Origin: Hormiphora californensis
Taxonomy: Eukaryota > Ctenophora > Tentaculata > Cydippida > Pleurobrachiidae
Length of the DNA: 64,000 bases
Direction: 5' to 3'
Assembly (NCBI GenBank): GCA_020137815.1
Contig: CM035359.1
Coordinates: forward strand, 5,904,179 to 5,968,178
Shown here: piece after piece, positions 10,441 through 20,400 of the stretch
Layout of the letters: every line of letters begins with the position of its first letter
Numbering within the stretch: position 1 is the first letter of the stretch
The notes under the pieces: generated by a model
Database searches by the model: none
Told to the model about the DNA's origin: nothing
The model's input: the letters and a program-made list of their open reading frames with translations, nothing else
Program-made: the position numbers and the translations under genes

Positions 10441-11860
10441 TTATAAAGTATTAAAATGAGTGGCGCAAGTAGAGTGTACTATAGCCTTTTTGAAAGAACT
10501 CAATCTCTTCTTGAATGAGGAATGGCAAATTATGGGTTAAACGTCCAAAAATTTCCAAACGTGTTTGAAAAATGGCCGAAATACAAAGCGAAACGCCTAA
10601 AAACTGTGAAAGAAGTGTTTTGCATTGTTCGGGGCTGGGTTGAACATAAAGTATAGAAGGGCCGGGATGGTAGCTGACGGGCCGGGCTTGTTTGATGGGT
10701 TTCGCCAGTTATTGCGACACTGCCATGCTTAATTATTGAGAGTGGGAATCGATGAACACATGAACAATTACCGAATTAGACAATTATAAACTCTGTTATT
10801 TCACATATTATTACTGTGATAACCTGTAAAATACTTATCATACTCCGTTTGACATCACTTTTCGACTCATTAATCACCACAGATCTAATCCCAAATCCGC
10901 CCAGATACACCAATAATTACTAAAATCCTTTCACATTACAGGCATAGCAATGAACCTATACCAAATACCATTCATTGAGATGACCCAAATTAACCCGTAC
11001 CAGATTCCACCCATCTCATCACTAACAACAACACGGTACCAATCATCCATCAAAATGCTGTAAGTTTGTCAGTCCGTATTGTCTTCTGTCAAAATTAACA
11101 ATAAATCTAAAAAGCCCTAATATCTAAACGCCCACTCAACAAGTCTCTCTTCCAGAGCTTTCACAATGTTATAACTTTACACTAACCATCACCCGCCCAA
11201 CCAAAGTATACACAAACTCACCACAAAAAACTCGCAAGAGTCGCTCACTAATGTATTAAAACCAATGTTCTCACTCTCACTCTCAGTGTCATGCTGAGCA
11301 CAGTTCACTCAAAACAAGATTGTTTTTACCTCCTACTCCTCTCTTTGATTGGACCCCTGATGCCTGGTGCCAACAAGTCGTCTGCAGGCACTGCAATAAC
11401 CGAGGGGGAAGTAGGCAGTGGTCAGACCCTTCAGAGACGGACCGATCACCTTGGTGAGCTGTCGTCAGGACAGGAGCAGACTGATACTATCGGGGCGCAG
11501 CACGAAGGACAATCGAATCAAATCAATCCTAATCAAACCTATCCGACATCGCTAGGACAGACCCAACCTTGATCCAGACCAACTCCACGACTTGCTACCT
11601 GGTTCCAGAACAAAACGTCACCACAAAGGCAAAACGTTACCTTGTTCCAGACTAAACTAAACTCAAGACACTCTCAACGGCAAAACGTTACCTTGTTCCA
11701 GACCAAATTTAACTCAAGACACTCTCAAAGGCAAAACGTTACCTGCTCCAGCTTAATATAAACCTTAGGAATTGATTTAGGCCAGGAGTAGTGTGATACC
11801 CCTGTCGACGTCGTGCGGCTCACGCTGCTCGGCGTCGCCAGTGGTTGACCACGGTCTTCC
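10441..11860. other. non-coding region with 66-bp tandem repeat
   Basis: I see no credible gene. A 93-codon open frame at 11291-11572 begins with a hydrophobic segment but has no splice or homology support that I can recognise. 11626-11757 holds about two and a half copies of a roughly 66-bp unit containing GGCAAAACGTTACCTTGTTC and CAAGACACTCTCAA. Confidence 0.5.
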
Positions 11861-12028
11861 TGGAGCGTCTGAAGTAACATGCTCTGCATAAACTGATTAG
11901 TGGGTGGCCTTGCTACGGCGGAGTGGTGGACGTGCTGGGGCGCCTAATAAGCGTGCTCGGTGCGGCCGCCGCTACTTTCGGGCAGGTCATTCGCCAGACG
12001 CAGCAAGTACAAACAAACAAACAAACAA
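11861..12028 (+). mobile_element. SINE-like element with (CAAA)n tail, copy A
   Basis: About 168 bp, over 90% identical by eye to 15158-15328. It starts TCCTGGAGCGT, contains GGCGGAGTGGTGGACGTGCT (resembling a pol III A box) and ends in CAAACAAACAAACAAACAA. The tail abuts the target duplication of the next element (12029-12036). The A-box reading is tentative and no clear B box is visible. Confidence 0.7.
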
Positions 12029-12518
12029 GGTAATGCGGGGGGGTATCAACCATTTTTGTGTACGGATGTACGGAAAAAAGCAGGCAATATTTTTTTGTAC
12101 GGTCCGTACAAAAAATACAAAAAAATACAAAAAAATACAAAAAAATACAAAAAAGTTTACTGCTGTCGGGAACTTCTTTGGTGCCTTCTACAGGTCTCTA
12201 GAGGCGCTCGAGGTCCTTCTATTGGCCTTTAAAGGCCTCTAGAGTGTTTATTTAGTTTATTTTACCGTTCCCCGTCCCCACGACTCCTAACTAGAACAAG
12301 TCTTACTAACCCGGTGTCCCAGCATATTTTTTGGCCGAGAATGGCCAAAATTTATCCCCATTTTGGCCGATTTTTTCCCGTGGTCTAAGTTAGTTTGATA
12401 ATAGTTCAAGATAGTGGAACTTTAATTTAATAGTCTAAAAAACGGTCGAGTTTTTGAAATTAATTGATTTACACTTAGTGCTATACCAAGTGTTAGTATT
12501 TAAAAAGTTTTGAAAAAA

Positions 12519-12588
12519 ATGATCCAGGCGAGTTTCGAACCCGGGACCTTCTGCGTGTCAAGTATATGCAATAACCACTACGCCATGG
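12519..12588 (-). pseudogene. tRNA-Val-like (GAC anticodon) pseudogene or SINE head
   Basis: Read on the minus strand: GGCGTAGTGGTTATTGC matches a tRNA D arm and A box. CTTGACACGCAGAAGG matches the anticodon-loop side of tRNA-Val(GAC), and CCCGGGTTCGAAAC is a T arm with a good B box. A run of T follows directly (12511-12517 on + is A), a pol III terminator. The acceptor strands do not pair and the anticodon stem is broken, so it is unlikely to be a working tRNA. It lies within the 12037-13272 transposon. Confidence 0.65.
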
Positions 12589-12885
12589 GGGAACTGAATA
12601 GACTGCGATTTGAGAGTATATAATGTAGCGCGCGCACAACTGGCCGGGGGAGAGAGGCCGATTCGGCTTTTTCAGTTTTTCGGCCTGCTTATGCCTCCTT
12701 TTTCCAGGCATGAGGGGGAATAAGTAGGCATATTCGGCCGAAAAATGAAATTTCATCAGAAAATAAAGCTTGGGCACTATCCCGACATATTTTGCTGTTA
12801 CCCAACTAGGATTTGGAGCAAGTTCAGGACTAGAATAACTTAATCATGGTAATGTTCGCATGGAAAAAGCATGGGATTATGAGTA

Positions 12886-13057
12886 CAGTCGGACCCCGAT
12901 TTACCGGGATGCTCGGGGGAAAGGGTTTTGCCCGGTAAATCGGGGTGCCCGGTATATCGGGGTCAAATACCGTTAATTTCCTATATCGGGGGAATTTTAT
13001 CCTCCCGGTAAATCGGGGTTCCGGTAAATCGGGGCCCGGTAAATCGGGGTCCGACTG
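12886..13057. mobile_element. pogo/Tigger-like MITE, 172 bp
   Basis: It begins CAGTCGGACCCCGATTTACC and ends with the reverse complement GGTAAATCGGGGTCCGACTG, flanked by TA on both sides. Copies of the CCCGGTAAATCGGGG unit repeat inside each arm. The CAGT-pyrimidine-CGATTTA-CGG terminus and TA duplication are typical of pogo-like Tc1/mariner elements. It is nested in the G7-ended transposon. Relatives are at 20159-20889 and 59957-60026. Confidence 0.85.
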
Positions 13058-13359
13058 TACTACGAAACTAGAGGGCTATACAGGCCAGTATAAGGACCCC
13101 GCAAACCTCTAGAGACTTACAGGGGGCCCTAAAGAAGTTCCCTTCAGCAGTATATTTTTTTGTATTTTTTTGTATTTTTTGTACGGAAAAAGCAGGGAAT
13201 TTTGGTTATTTTTTTGTACGGACCGTACAAAAAAATACAAAAAAATACAAAAAAATAGGTTGGTACCCCCCCGGTAATGCGCGCGCGAACGTTTTGTGCG
13301 CGAACGTTAAAAATCGGCCAGCGTTAAAATCTAGGTGTTTCGGGCCAGCGTTAAAATCT

Positions 13360-13835
13360 GGGTGTTTTTTAGGGTTAGGGCCAAAGTAGGGTTAGGGTTA
13401 GGGTTTGGGTTTGGGTTTGGGTTTGGGTTAGGCCTTGACATTTCCTACCAGATAAACTTTGAATTAGCCAAAACGGCTGAGTGGTTTGGCGGCTAGAGCC
13501 ATTTTAGTGAATCAACTTTTTTGGCAGCGCGCACCTGTAAACAGGCCACGAAACACCCAGATCGTAACGGCGCCCGTTAGCACTCACGGATGAAAAGCGC
13601 TGCCTTATCCCGCGGGTGCCAGCGGCGTTTGCCAACACTCAAGGTTTTTGTGGGTTAGGGCTAAAGTAGGTTTAGGGGTAGGGCTGGGGTTTGGGTTCAG
13701 GTTAGGGCTTGACATTTCCTATCAGATAAACTTTGGTTTACCCAAAACGGTTGTGTGGTTTTATATTAGGCTAACATTATTGACCACCGCACCACACGTG
13801 CTCTGATATGGCTCGCTGTCTGAATATCTGCCACA
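13360..13835. repeat. duplicated block with degenerate telomere-like repeats
   Basis: 13365-13475 and 13650-13765 are diverged direct repeats. Each has GGGTTAGGG/GGGTTTGGG runs followed by CTTGACATTTCCTA, CAGATAAACTTTG and AAAACGG. The first copy has about four GGGTTT units in a row. The dispersed phrase GCGCGCACCTGTAAACAGGC lies between them at 13524. The telomere-like runs may be relics of telomere repair or simply part of a dispersed element. Confidence 0.7.
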
Positions 13836-13861
13836 ACTATCTCTCTTTCTCTCTCTCTCTT

Positions 13862-13917
<56 letters not shown>

Positions 13918-14563
13918 CCTCCCTATCTATCTCAGAGCTCTATCTGTGTTTGGTAGCCCCAGCTCAGGTTGGGGCCAATGCTCTGACAGAATAGGTGTCA
14001 GATGCCTCCCTCAACTATATCTCTATCCGTGCAGGGTCACATTGATCAATGTCGGATTAGTAAACGTACTGCAGCTGACAGCACCCCTCAAGTATTATTA
14101 TACATTATATGTTGATGGGAGAGAAATATTCATTTTTTGCAGAGGGACTATATATTAGGAGTTTTGATGGTTGACATTGTTTAGTGACGTTAAATCGTGC
14201 TGTTAGGTTTAACTCCGAGGTTAATGCAGTTAACGAGTTAAGCCCCTCTGTGTTCACTGTTCAGTGTTCACCGACCTCATTGTTTTGTTTGGTTTGGTCT
14301 GGTTTGGGCCGCTCATCTGGGACTGTAAACAGTCACACAGCCAAGTCTCGCCGAACAGGCGAGACAGCATAGTGCCGGATCATCCTTTCGGAATCACCAC
14401 CAGATCGTCTTCTGTCTGTCGTCGGTGAAAGAATATGAAATCATTGTTTTGTTATTCTGTAGTACATTATCAAGTACATTATCAAGACTGTAGTACATTG
14501 AACAACAGGCAGTATATATGTGTTACTGTAATAGATGCTGTAATAATACCCACCCAATCTAGC

Positions 14564-14920
14564 ATGATAAGATCAGTATTACAACGTGCAAAGTGTGGAA
14601 GGAGCTTCAGCTCCCGGATACTCAAAAAACCCGAAGAGTACGCCGTCATATGCGAGAGCGAGCAACCCACCATTGTCACATATGCCGCATCCTGGGCAGG
14701 CCCCTGTTCTGTTCTCCTCCCAAAATTGGAGAATCTCAGTGAGCGATCGGGAATCCCGTTAGTGATAGTTGATGTAGATAAACACACTCAATTGGCGACT
14801 GAACAGAATGTTAGAGAGCTTCCAACAACAACTGTAGTTCAGGGAACTAGAATATTGACTCGCTTCGCTGGTGTTAAGACTGAAGACAAATTGGACAAGA
14901 TTTTTGAGAGTTTAACTTGA
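14564..14920 (+). CDS. thioredoxin-like protein with AGPC in place of CGPC, mitochondrial-type
   Basis: The intronless frame is 118 aa. I chose the ATG at 14564 because it gives a basic, acid-free leader (MIRSVLQRAKCGRSFSSR) of mitochondrial type; an in-frame start further up adds an unrelated stretch. The thioredoxin fold is clear: PTIVTYAASWAGPCSVL for the active-site strand and helix, VDVDKHTQLA for the next strand, the cis-Pro motif ELPTTTVVQG, then the RFAGVKTEDKLDKIF end helix. The active site reads WAGPCS: the second Cys remains but the first, the attacking nucleophile, is Ala. Ordinary disulfide reduction is therefore unlikely; a structural or partner-binding role is inferred. It lies 123 bp before an intron-containing CGPC paralogue. 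Confidence 0.8.
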   Translation: MIRSVLQRAKCGRSFSSRILKKPEEYAVICESEQPTIVTYAASWAGPCSVLLPKLENLSERSGIPLVIVDVDKHTQLATEQNVRELPTTTVVQGTRILTRFAGVKTEDKLDKIFESLT

Positions 14921-15004
14921 GAATCTAAGTGGCACAGGCGTTGTTTTGACTATGATTTTATTGATCAATTCCACATATTATATATCAGATTTCTTTGTCT
15001 TCAC

Positions 15005-15010
15005 AATAAA
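15005..15010 (+). promoter_or_regulatory. polyadenylation signal AATAAA
   Basis: The canonical hexamer lies 85 bases after the stop of the thioredoxin-like gene and 34 bases before the ATG of the next thioredoxin gene. This implies that the two transcription units nearly touch or overlap. Confidence 0.6.
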
Positions 15011-15043
15011 ATACTTTCTCCCTCACTCCCACCTAATTGTAGC

Positions 15044-17103
15044 ATGTCTCTTGCTCGTGCCCTCCTTCGACCCATCCTACGTTGCAGTGTACTCCGGTCC
15101 TATGGCACCATCTCAACTCTCACTGCTGAAGAACAATTTGATGAGGTAAAGTCCTAGTCCTGGAGCGTATGAAGTAACATGCTCTGCATAAACTGATTGG
15201 TGGGTGGCCTTGCTACGGCGGAGTGGTGGACGTGCTGGGGCGCCTAATAAGCGTGTTCGGTGCGGCCTCTGCTACTTTCGGGCAGGTCATCCTCCAGACG
15301 CAGCAATCACAAACAAACAAACAAACAAGTCCTAGATCCTTAGCTAATGGCTAATTTGTAAATTCAAAGTCCTAGATCCTTGATATTCCTTAGTTCAATG
15401 AGGTTAGGTTGGCTCATATATGATCCCCATTAAATTGTGACGTGTTAGAACTTAGATTTTAACGCGTCGACGCTGTATCCGTACACCGTCCTCAACTCAA
15501 TGAGGCCATTTACCTCGTGGCCCAATAGAAACTAAGGCCATGTCGGCCTTCATACCTCTCTCAGAACTTTAATCTCTCAGCTATTTTGACACAATGTTTG
15601 TAGTGATACTCATAGTAGAGTCGATAACTACATCGACCCCTCCCAATTGTTCCAGTTTTTGTCACATCTGTTTGGAGCCTCGACACGACCTCTAAACAGG
15701 TAATACTTTTTCACAAACTGTTTTCATCTTGGTGTAATCAGCAGTTGAAATGTTGCTGATCATAACAAAAACCTGACTAAATTTTTTCAACTTGGGGTAA
15801 AACCATGGGTGTCAAAAGTTAGCTCTAGGTCCCCTGAGTAACCATCCGGAGACTCCAAGAGATATTTCAAGCCGTTCTCCCGTAATCATTAATCCCGGTG
15901 GAGAAAAAAATACAATGCGGACGTACGTGAGCGCTGGCAGGCTGTTTGCATGTTATTGTATGTCTCTCACTCTCTCTGGAAAAACCGCACGTGCGGTTGC
16001 GCCGCGCGAGATAACTCTTTCTCAAGGGGGAGAAAAGAGAGAGACGCACATTAACGTTATACATTAAAGTTGAGGTTGTAGGCAATTGCACGTACGTCCA
16101 TACTCAAATATGTGCTCTACCGGGATTAATGATTACAGGAGAACGGCTTGAAATATCTCTTGGAGTCTCCGGATGGTTACTCAGGGGACCTAGAGCTAAC
16201 TTTTGACACCCATGGTTTTACCCCAAGTTGAAAAAATTTAGTCAGGTTTTTGTTATGATCAGCAACATTTCAACTGCTGATTACACCAAGATGAAAACAG
16301 TTTGTGAAAAAGTAACACATGTTTAGAGGTCGTGTCGAGGCTCCAAACTGATGTGACAAAAACTGGAACAATTGGGAGAGGTCGATGTAGTTATCGACTC
16401 TACTATCACTCGATCGAGGATTCCGAAGTTTCAGCCATCAGAAAACTATTCATTTTCCGAATGAATTTTGAATAAATGCCAAAACTGGAATGTTTTTTTG
16501 TTATAATATAGTTATAAAGCTGGTATAAAATTAACGTACCATAAACTTAACGTTAATTTACCTCTTGACGTTCTTAGGTCGTGTTATGTTTCGGTAATGC
16601 CTCACACATAATCTTCTTTATACAGGCATTCCAAGGATCCACTCCAACATTAGTAGACTTCTACGCTGACTGGTGTGGACCTTGTAAACAGCTTTCTCCA
16701 ATTCTAAAAAGGGTAACAAAGCATTTCTATGTGATCTCTCTGTCTTCCTTTGTTCTCACCCTATATTTCTATCTCCCTGTCTATTTCTCTATGTCTCCCT
16801 CTCTCTCTCTCTCTCTCCATCTGCTCCTCTCCATCTCTACTTCCTGTCTTTCTCTATATTTATCCTCCCCTCTATCAGAGTCTATATCCCCCTATCACCC
16901 CTCAGGTAGTGGAGGAGCACGCCAAGGAAGTGAACCTCTTATTGGTGAACGTGGATGAGTTTGGGGACATTGCCCACGAGTTTGACGTCATGTCAATCCC
17001 CTGTGTAAAGATGGTACAAGATGGGAAGGTTGTGGGTGGGTTCGTGGGGAGTAAACCAGAGGATAAGTTGGTTGAGTTTCTCAATCAGAATCTTGGACAG
17101 TGA
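15044..17103 (+). CDS. TXN2: mitochondrial thioredoxin (thioredoxin-2 type), 3 exons
   Basis: Exons 15044-15145, 16626-16712 and 16906-17103 join in phase 0 with GT/AG borders to 128 codons. The start MSLARALLRPILRC is an Arg-rich mitochondrial presequence. Exon 2 carries LVDFYADWCGPCKQLSPIL, the classic active site with both Cys residues. Exon 3 carries VNVDEFGDIAHEFDVMSIPC with the cis-Pro turn, then GGFVGSKPEDKLVEFLNQNL. It reduces protein disulfides, by family knowledge in the mitochondrial matrix. Intron 1 (15146-16625) carries a SINE and a 789-bp foldback MITE; intron 2 is 193 bp and CT-rich. The intronless AGPC paralogue lies just upstream. Exon 1 rests on reading frame and splice sites alone, so the precise start is slightly less sure. 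Confidence 0.88.
15158..15328 (+). mobile_element. SINE-like element with (CAAA)n tail, copy B
   Basis: Second copy of the 11861-12028 element, inside intron 1 of the thioredoxin gene. GTCCTAG at 15151-15157 and 15329-15335 is the target duplication (AAGTCCTAG if the As of the tail are counted). This shows a true insertion with an A-rich 3' tail, as expected of a LINE-mobilised SINE. Confidence 0.8.
15615..16403. mobile_element. foldback MITE with TA duplication, copy A (789 bp)
   Basis: It starts GTAGAGTCGATAACTACATC after TA and ends with the reverse complement GATGTAGTTATCGACTCTAC before TA. The inverted arms run for about 280 bp each around a core of about 220 bp. A nearly identical 788-bp copy is at 31417-32204 with the core in the opposite orientation. 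The TA duplication points to Tc1/mariner-type mobilisation. The core has a 74-92 codon open frame in both copies; it may be chance. It lies in intron 1 of the thioredoxin gene. Confidence 0.9.
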
Positions 17104-17407
17104 GGAAATTAGTGTTTTATAACACCATGCTTTGAAATAACTTATTAAACAATCAGCCAATGATATTGAGCGGGCTATTGAGCTTTTGTTGGAAGTTCTT
17201 TTTTATTTTGTGGAGGTTATTTTTTACATGTATCTTTCTAGCTCTTCATTGTTATGTCTTAGCCCTTGTTTTACAACATTTGAGAGAAGATCAAGGTCTT
17301 CACTTAATTTCATCTAAAAAACCTAATCCATTCCTTCCCTGTTAGCCAGCAGTTATATGACGTAGAACTCGCAAGTCTCCACACTGTTTTAAATACCAGA
17401 ATTCAGC

Positions 17408-20400
17408 ATGATACGGTCGTGCGGCAAGATCCTGAAATTCCTTACCGCCGGAGCTGCTCTCTTCCTCCTCATCACGTTCATTCTGCCCTATGACCCGGAA
17501 GAAATATACGGTAACCGGGAGCAGAATCACAATGTGATTGACCTCCAAAAGGAACCTGGGAAATTAGACAATACACAGGGGAAACTAGACAATGAATCAG
17601 AGGATGGGAGAAATAAACAGAAAATGTTTGTCATCTTGGTGACGGGTTTTAGAACGGGGTCCACCTTTCTTGGGGAGCTGTTCAACCAAAATGATGATGC
17701 TTTGTACCTTTTTGAACCGTTTCATCAGAATCATATCAAGAGTTTGGTGGAGAAACATGCCATTAGGGGTGAGTATTTTGTTTGTCTGTTAGTAGAGCAT
17801 TGTCTTGTTGTTAGTAGTTGTAGAGCATTTTTCCCTGCCGCTTCAAAACTGGATTTCCTGATGAATTCTGTGCTCAAAGATAAGATAATTTTTGGCTGAT
17901 GCGATGTTGGTTACTAAGGTGACTAGGTAAGTTGCTATGGTAACCAAAGCAGTTGTTATGGTAACCAAAGCAGTTGATATGGTAACGAAGACAGTTGTTA
18001 TGGTAACCAAGGCAGTTACTTAGGAGACCCCAGTTGGTTACCAAGTGCTTCAAATTTAACCCAATCTCAACTCGAGTCACTAGTGTTACAGTAGTTTCAT
18101 GCTTGGAAGACGTTCTACCACTTCATAGCATGGCTGAAGGGAGCCCAAAGTGATTTCAGGTGATAGTGGGAAGTGCTATCAGCGAGTAATTGCGCGCCAC
18201 AATGTGTGTTAATCATTTCCTTTGTTGAATCAACGAAGCGTGGGATGAAAGTTTTATGAAGGAGCAGCCTTGTTGTTAGGTGTTGTCCGTGACGGACGGA
18301 CGGACAGACGGACACATTTAGTTAATTAGTAGAGGGGGGTTACATGTTACAAAATGTTTCAAAAATGTTACAAAATGTTACAAAGTGTTTGAAAATGCTG
18401 TACGTGTTACGTGTCCCTGTTGCATATGTAGCCTCCATATGCAGCCCCTATATGCAGCATCTTAGAGAAGAGAAAAGTTAAGCTAAGCACTATCAAGAAG
18501 AATTGTTGCATTATGTATTCATAATGCGGTGTTTCCATACCCCAGATGGGTGTAAAATTGATGACTAAGCTTCAAAACTGGATTTTGCACTCAAAGAGCA
18601 ATTTTTGGCGGATACGATGTTAGTTGCTATGGTATCCAGGGTGGTTGCTATGGTATTCAAAGCAGTTGCTATGGTAACCAAGGCAGTTGCTATGATAACC
18701 AAGACAGTTACTTAGGAGACCCTAGTTGGTTACCAAGTGCTTCAACTTTATATTACCCTCATCTTCACTCCAGTCACTTACAATTATTGTGTGATAGTAG
18801 TTTCATGCTTAGAAGACTTGCTACCACGTCATGGTACGGCTGTAGGGTACCCAAAGTGATTTCAGGTGAAATTAGGAAGTGTTATGAGTGAGCAATTGCA
18901 CACCACAATGCGTGTTAATCATTTCCTTTGTTTCATCAACAAAGTGTGAGCTGAAAGTTTTATGAACTAGCGCACCCATTGGGTGCGCCTCAAGTAAGGG
19001 ATTTTTGATAACCCACCCGGCTTCGCCGGGTGGTTCTTTTCGCCCCTTTCAACGTCAATAACACGGTTGCCATGGCAACTGAATTGGACCTATGGGGACT
19101 GACATTTTAAAAGTCATTCGAAATATTAACAAACTTCCACTGGAAGTTCCAAAACTGGGAGTAACAGCTTTACAGCTTTGGGCACATTGAAGTGTTTTAT
19201 GAAGGAGCAGTCTGTCGCGTAGATACCGCTGAACGAACGACCATCACGACGTCGTTCATCTCCAAATTATAATAGAGATAGCAGACTTTGTTACTATGCG
19301 TAACGGTGGACGGACGGACGGACATTTAGTTAACTCCACGATCTGCTGATTTCTAAGTTCCCTGAATGATCTTTTTAGCACGTGCGTGCTAAAAACATCA
19401 TCCCGGGTGAATGCCCTACGGGCATTCACCCGGGCAGGGAAAAAATGTTACAAAATGTTACAAAGTGTTTCAAAATGCTGTACGTGTTACGTGTCCCTGT
19501 TGCATATGTAGCCTCCATATGCAGCCCCTATATGCCGCATCTTAGAGAAGAGAAAAGAATTAAGCTAAGCACTATCAAGAAGACTTCTTACACTCACTAG
19601 GTAGTTTAAATATACGTGCCTATCCCCTCCAATTCAGTACTCACAACTACTACTAACTATGAGGTTTACTTGTCTTCTACTTATTGCCCTGTTCGGGCTA
19701 TTTGCCCCTATCGTTGATGCTAAGCGCTGTTGCCGACTCCAGCGATTGGGATGCTGGAAGGATAAGCCCCAACGTGCTATCCCAACCTTGGAGGGGTCTC
19801 CGGGATCTCGCCGTTACTTGAAGGGCAGCTACAAATCAAGAGGGGACGCTATCCAACAATGTGCTAGAGTCGCTTCTAGAAAGAGTAAGTTATATCAGTT
19901 AATTAACTAACACTAATAAGATTTGATCTACCATTTCCGACTGGTAGCTCGCTATCTGTCCTTTGCTGGCATAATAAACTCGCCCAGAGGCTGGGATGGA
20001 AAGTGGTACAATGGTATATATATATTTCACATTTCACATTTCTGACACGATTTTTCCTAGTAGCTATTTATAGTATTTTAATAATATAAAATTGTAAATT
20101 GCCATTGTAAATACCATTGTGTATATATTTTTAATAGTTTTTCCAAAAAAAGTAGCTACAGTCGGACCCCGATTTAACGGCCCCCGATTTAGCGGCACCC
20201 CGATTTAACGGCAGGATAAATTTCCCCCAAAAATTTTTTGAAATTTGTTTGAAATTTTTTTCGAGTCGCAATTTTGACGCTTGTTAAACTGGCCCCATGG
20301 GGATCACGTATCGGTTAGTTTCGAACCGTCTAATTAGCGACAGGACGTGCGATAAGATGCACTGATTCGAAACACGATTCGGACGTGGTTTATATACCTT

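Larger units (their letters stand above)
12037..13272. mobile_element. non-autonomous TIR transposon starting with G7, 8-bp target duplication
   Basis: GGTAATGC occurs at 12029-12036 and again at 13273-13280, flanking a 1236-bp element. The left end starts GGGGGGGTATCAACC, and the reverse complement of the right end is GGGGGGGTACCAACC. Sub-terminal inverted repeats follow: GTACGGTCCGTAC-type palindromes with TACAAAAAAA runs at 12060-12150 and 13160-13255, and a further pair containing AAGAAGTTCCCTTCAGCAG (13131 onward) and its partner near 12158. An 8-bp duplication fits hAT-type elements, but the G-rich terminus is not a hAT hallmark. No transposase is present. It carries a tRNA-like segment and a pogo-like MITE as nested cargo. 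Confidence 0.8.

Noticed and set aside
12519-12588. A functional tRNA-Val gene
   Set aside because: Acceptor strands do not pair and the anticodon stem is broken, so only a pseudogene or SINE head is called.
14435-14563. N-terminal extension of the AGPC thioredoxin-like protein
   Set aside because: The extension contains a local repeat (GTACATTATCAA) and is unlike a leader, while the ATG at 14564 gives a good mitochondrial presequence.
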